Assembly (NCBI GenBank): GCA_964276095.1
Contig: CAXYDR010000003.1
Location: forward strand, 558,001-622,000
Source of the DNA: GCA-2733415 sp964276095
GTDB taxonomy: Bacteria > Bacteroidota > Bacteroidia > Flavobacteriales > Flavobacteriaceae
Direction: 5' to 3'
Length of the DNA: 64,000 nt
In this document: positions 62,139 to 64,000 of the stretch, in pieces
Numbering within the stretch: the first letter of the stretch is position 1
Layout: the number at the start of each line of letters is the position of its first letter
Notes under the pieces: generated by a model
Seen by the model: only the letters and a program-made list of their open reading frames with translations
The model's database searches: none
Told to the model about the DNA's origin: nothing
Program-made: the position numbers and the translations under genes

Positions 62139-64000
62139 CTACAACACCCTGTTCAATTTTTCTGAAAGCACCTTTTTAAGCACTGTATAATCCATTACAT
62201 CTTGAATGATTTCAGGATTAGAGTCTTCTAAATTCACTGTTTTGGCTAATTCATCAATTTTTTTAGTCACTAAAAAACGTCTTAAGCACAAAATATTTTC
62301 AGTTACAAATCGGCCTATTAAAGTTTCTTTTTTAATCGGGAAAATATTTTGACGCTCCCAATCATCCAATGAATAACGCTCTTCATCCATTAATATAGAT
62401 GTTATTTCAGTGGCTAAAACCGGGTCTAACACATTGATAAAAGTATCTATTTTTAATGTGTTATCCTTTTGAAGCTTTTCAATTATAGTATAGTACAATT
62501 GTTTAAATAATTCGTTTGCAAATTGAACCTCATCTTCCTGAAGACTTAAGAAAATTTTCTGATGCACAGAGTTACTCTCAACTTCCATATCAAGCTCTAA
62601 TTCTCCTTTTTCGTTTTCTTTTAAATAATATTCTTCGAATTCAGTTTCAATTGTTGCGTACAATAATAACATTTGAATTATTTTACGCTCTAATAAATAT
62701 TGCTGATCTACTTTCTGAACTTGCTGCTCAGCTTTATGAACAACATTAAAGATTTTCTGGGTTTGATTTTGATCTTTTTTTGAATCTTTAGCTCCAGTAT
62801 TAGTTAATTGAGCCAAAGTGGTAAACAATACCTGCTCAGAGATATCCATGATACGTGCACACTCTTTAATGTACAACTCTCTTTTTATATTATCTGGGAT
62901 TTTTGAAATACTAGTAATAATATCTCGTATGGTATCTGCTTTTTTTACAGGATCATTCTTTGCTTCTTCACTTAGCACCCCAGCTTTAAAAGCTATAAAA
63001 TCTTTTGAGTTCTGTTCTAAATACAACACCAACTCTTCATAAGGAGTTTTTTTCGCAAATGAATCAGGATCTTCTCCCTCTGGAAATGTACAAATACGTA
63101 CATTCATACCTTGCTCTAAAATCAAATCTACCCCACGAAGTGATGCACGCATACCTGCAGCATCTCCATCAAAAAGGATAGTAATGTTTTTTGTTAACCT
63201 ATTTACTAGTCGAATCTGATCGCTAGTTAACGCTGTTCCTGAAGACGCAACAACATTATGAATTCCTGTTTGATAAAACTGTATTACATCTGTATACCCT
63301 TCAACTAAATAACAATTATCTTCTTTAGCTATTGCCTGTTTTGCTTGATAAATACCATAAAGCACTTTACTTTTGTAGTAAATTTCACTTTCTGGTGAAT
63401 TTAAGTATTTGGCTGCTTTTTTATTGCTTGTTAAAATTCTTCCTCCAAAACCTAACACCCTTCCACTCATGGAATGGATTGGAAATAACACCCTACCTTT
63501 AAATCGATCAAACTGCTTGTTTTCCTTAACTATTGTAAGTCCGGTTTTTTCTAAGAACTCTAATTTATATCCGCTTTTTAAAGCTTCCTTGGTAAAAGCC
63601 TCCCATTGATCTAATGAATAACCTAGTTTGAACTTTTCGATGGTTTCATTTGTAAAACCTCGTTCCTTAAAATAGCTTAATCCTATTGCTTTACCTAACT
63701 CATCATTATGCAAAACATCAGCAAAGTATTTTTGAGCATATTCTGAAACCAAATACATACTTTCACGCTCACTAGCTACTTCTTTCTGTTCATTAGTTTG
63801 CTCAGTTTCTTCTATTTCAATATTGTATCTTTTAGCGAGATATTTTATAGCCTCTGGATAAGTAAAATGTTCGTGTTCCATAACAAAAGCCACAACATTC
63901 CCACCTTTTCCAGACGAAAAATCTTTCCAAATTTGTTTCACAGGCGACACCATAAAACTTGGGGAACGCTCATCCGTAAACGGACTTAAGCCTTTAAAAT
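62139..64000 (-). CDS. dnaG: DNA primase (DnaG), N-terminus beyond right edge
   Basis: Open to the right edge: reading there gives FKGLSPFTDERSPSFMVSP, the zinc-domain core, so the protein is longer than the 604 residues from the first ATG (63953). Toprim motifs EGYTDVIQF and LFDGDAAGMRAS are intact. It primes replication. The window cuts the first residues. Confidence 0.92.
   Translation of the reverse strand, partial: FKGLSPFTDERSPSFMVSPVKQIWKDFSSGKGGNVVAFVMEHEHFTYPEAIKYLAKRYNIEIEETEQTNEQKEVASERESMYLVSEYAQKYFADVLHNDELGKAIGLSYFKERGFTNETIEKFKLGYSLDQWEAFTKEALKSGYKLEFLEKTGLTIVKENKQFDRFKGRVLFPIHSMSGRVLGFGGRILTSNKKAAKYLNSPESEIYYKSKVLYGIYQAKQAIAKEDNCYLVEGYTDVIQFYQTGIHNVVASSGTALTSDQIRLVNRLTKNITILFDGDAAGMRASLRGVDLILEQGMNVRICTFPEGEDPDSFAKKTPYEELVLYLEQNSKDFIAFKAGVLSEEAKNDPVKKADTIRDIITSISKIPDNIKRELYIKECARIMDISEQVLFTTLAQLTNTGAKDSKKDQNQTQKIFNVVHKAEQQVQKVDQQYLLERKIIQMLLLYATIETEFEEYYLKENEKGELELDMEVESNSVHQKIFLSLQEDEVQFANELFKQLYYTIIEKLQKDNTLKIDTFINVLDPVLATEITSILMDEERYSLDDWERQNIFPIKKETLIGRFVTENILCLRRFLVTKKIDELAKTVNLEDSNPEIIQDVMDYTVLKKVLSEKLNRVL

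Noticed and set aside
1..64000. CRISPR arrays, rRNA genes, phage structural genes
   Set aside because: No regularly spaced 25-40 bp repeats, no rRNA-like sequence and no capsid, tail or terminase features were seen in either strand.

Overview
The window looks like chromosome of a low-GC marine or host-associated member of the Flavobacteriaceae. The signs are the gliding genes gldB and gldC, Bacteroidota-type promoters (TAnnTTTG at -7), almost no Shine-Dalgarno sequences, a dcw cluster in Bacteroidota order, and families seen mostly in this group (HYC_CC_PP proteins, RteC, a PASTA-bearing FtsI, a long-tailed FtsZ). The genus is not decidable from the sequence alone.

Region 1 (1-13260) is a metal-handling island. 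It holds a left-truncated AraC-type regulator, a haem-binding protein, and a Cu/Ag RND efflux operon (CusA, a TolC-like CusC, and several secreted metal-binding proteins) with no recognisable periplasmic adaptor (CusB). Next is an HYC_CC_PP protein, then a mercury-type operon (ArsR-family regulator, MerTP, a GDCCVxC protein, a CDF transporter) whose promoter sits in a 19-bp-arm palindrome. Remnants of a conjugative element follow (a frameshifted ATPase and a truncated RteC). The island ends with a second HYC_CC_PP gene and a run of small copper-resistance-type membrane proteins (Met-rich lipoprotein, two SHOCT proteins, a DUF2933-like protein, a DUF5676 protein).

Region 2 (13276-31000) starts with an apparent operon of a YdjM-type membrane hydrolase, a tandem universal stress protein, an ATP-cone/nuclease-fold protein, an AMP/thymidine phosphorylase and a PRPP synthase-like protein. 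It is followed directly by a fragment of a CPH-type metal P-ATPase. Then come CorA, an MscS channel, a PsiE-like protein, a stretch of decaying small genes, and a polyamine operon (arginine decarboxylase, agmatinase, an RMD1-family membrane protein, a deoxyhypusine-synthase-like enzyme). TerB-like, VOC and Na-K-Cl-cotransporter-like genes complete it.

Region 3 (31461-42034) is a compact integrated element of about 10.5 kb, bounded by a 70-bp perfect direct repeat that covers almost all of a tRNA-Arg(TCG) gene. It carries a tyrosine integrase, a remnant of a second integrase, a lipoprotein with an HExxH zinc-protease motif, an EndoU-type nuclease, a PD-(D/E)XK-like protein, an XRE regulator, several proteins I do not recognise, and a 491-residue protein. 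That last protein keeps motifs A, B and C of the superfamily-A DNA polymerase palm without an exonuclease domain, resembling the TV-Pol polymerases of mobile elements. This is the most interesting part of the window.

Region 4 (42076-64000) is core genome: yqeY, then the complete leftward division and wall cluster mraZ-rsmH-ftsL-ftsI-murE-mraY-murD-ftsW-murG-murC-ftsQ-ftsA-ftsZ with a 10-bp-periodic MraZ operator. Beyond it are an alpha/beta hydrolase, engB, gldC, gldB, nadE and a right-truncated dnaG.
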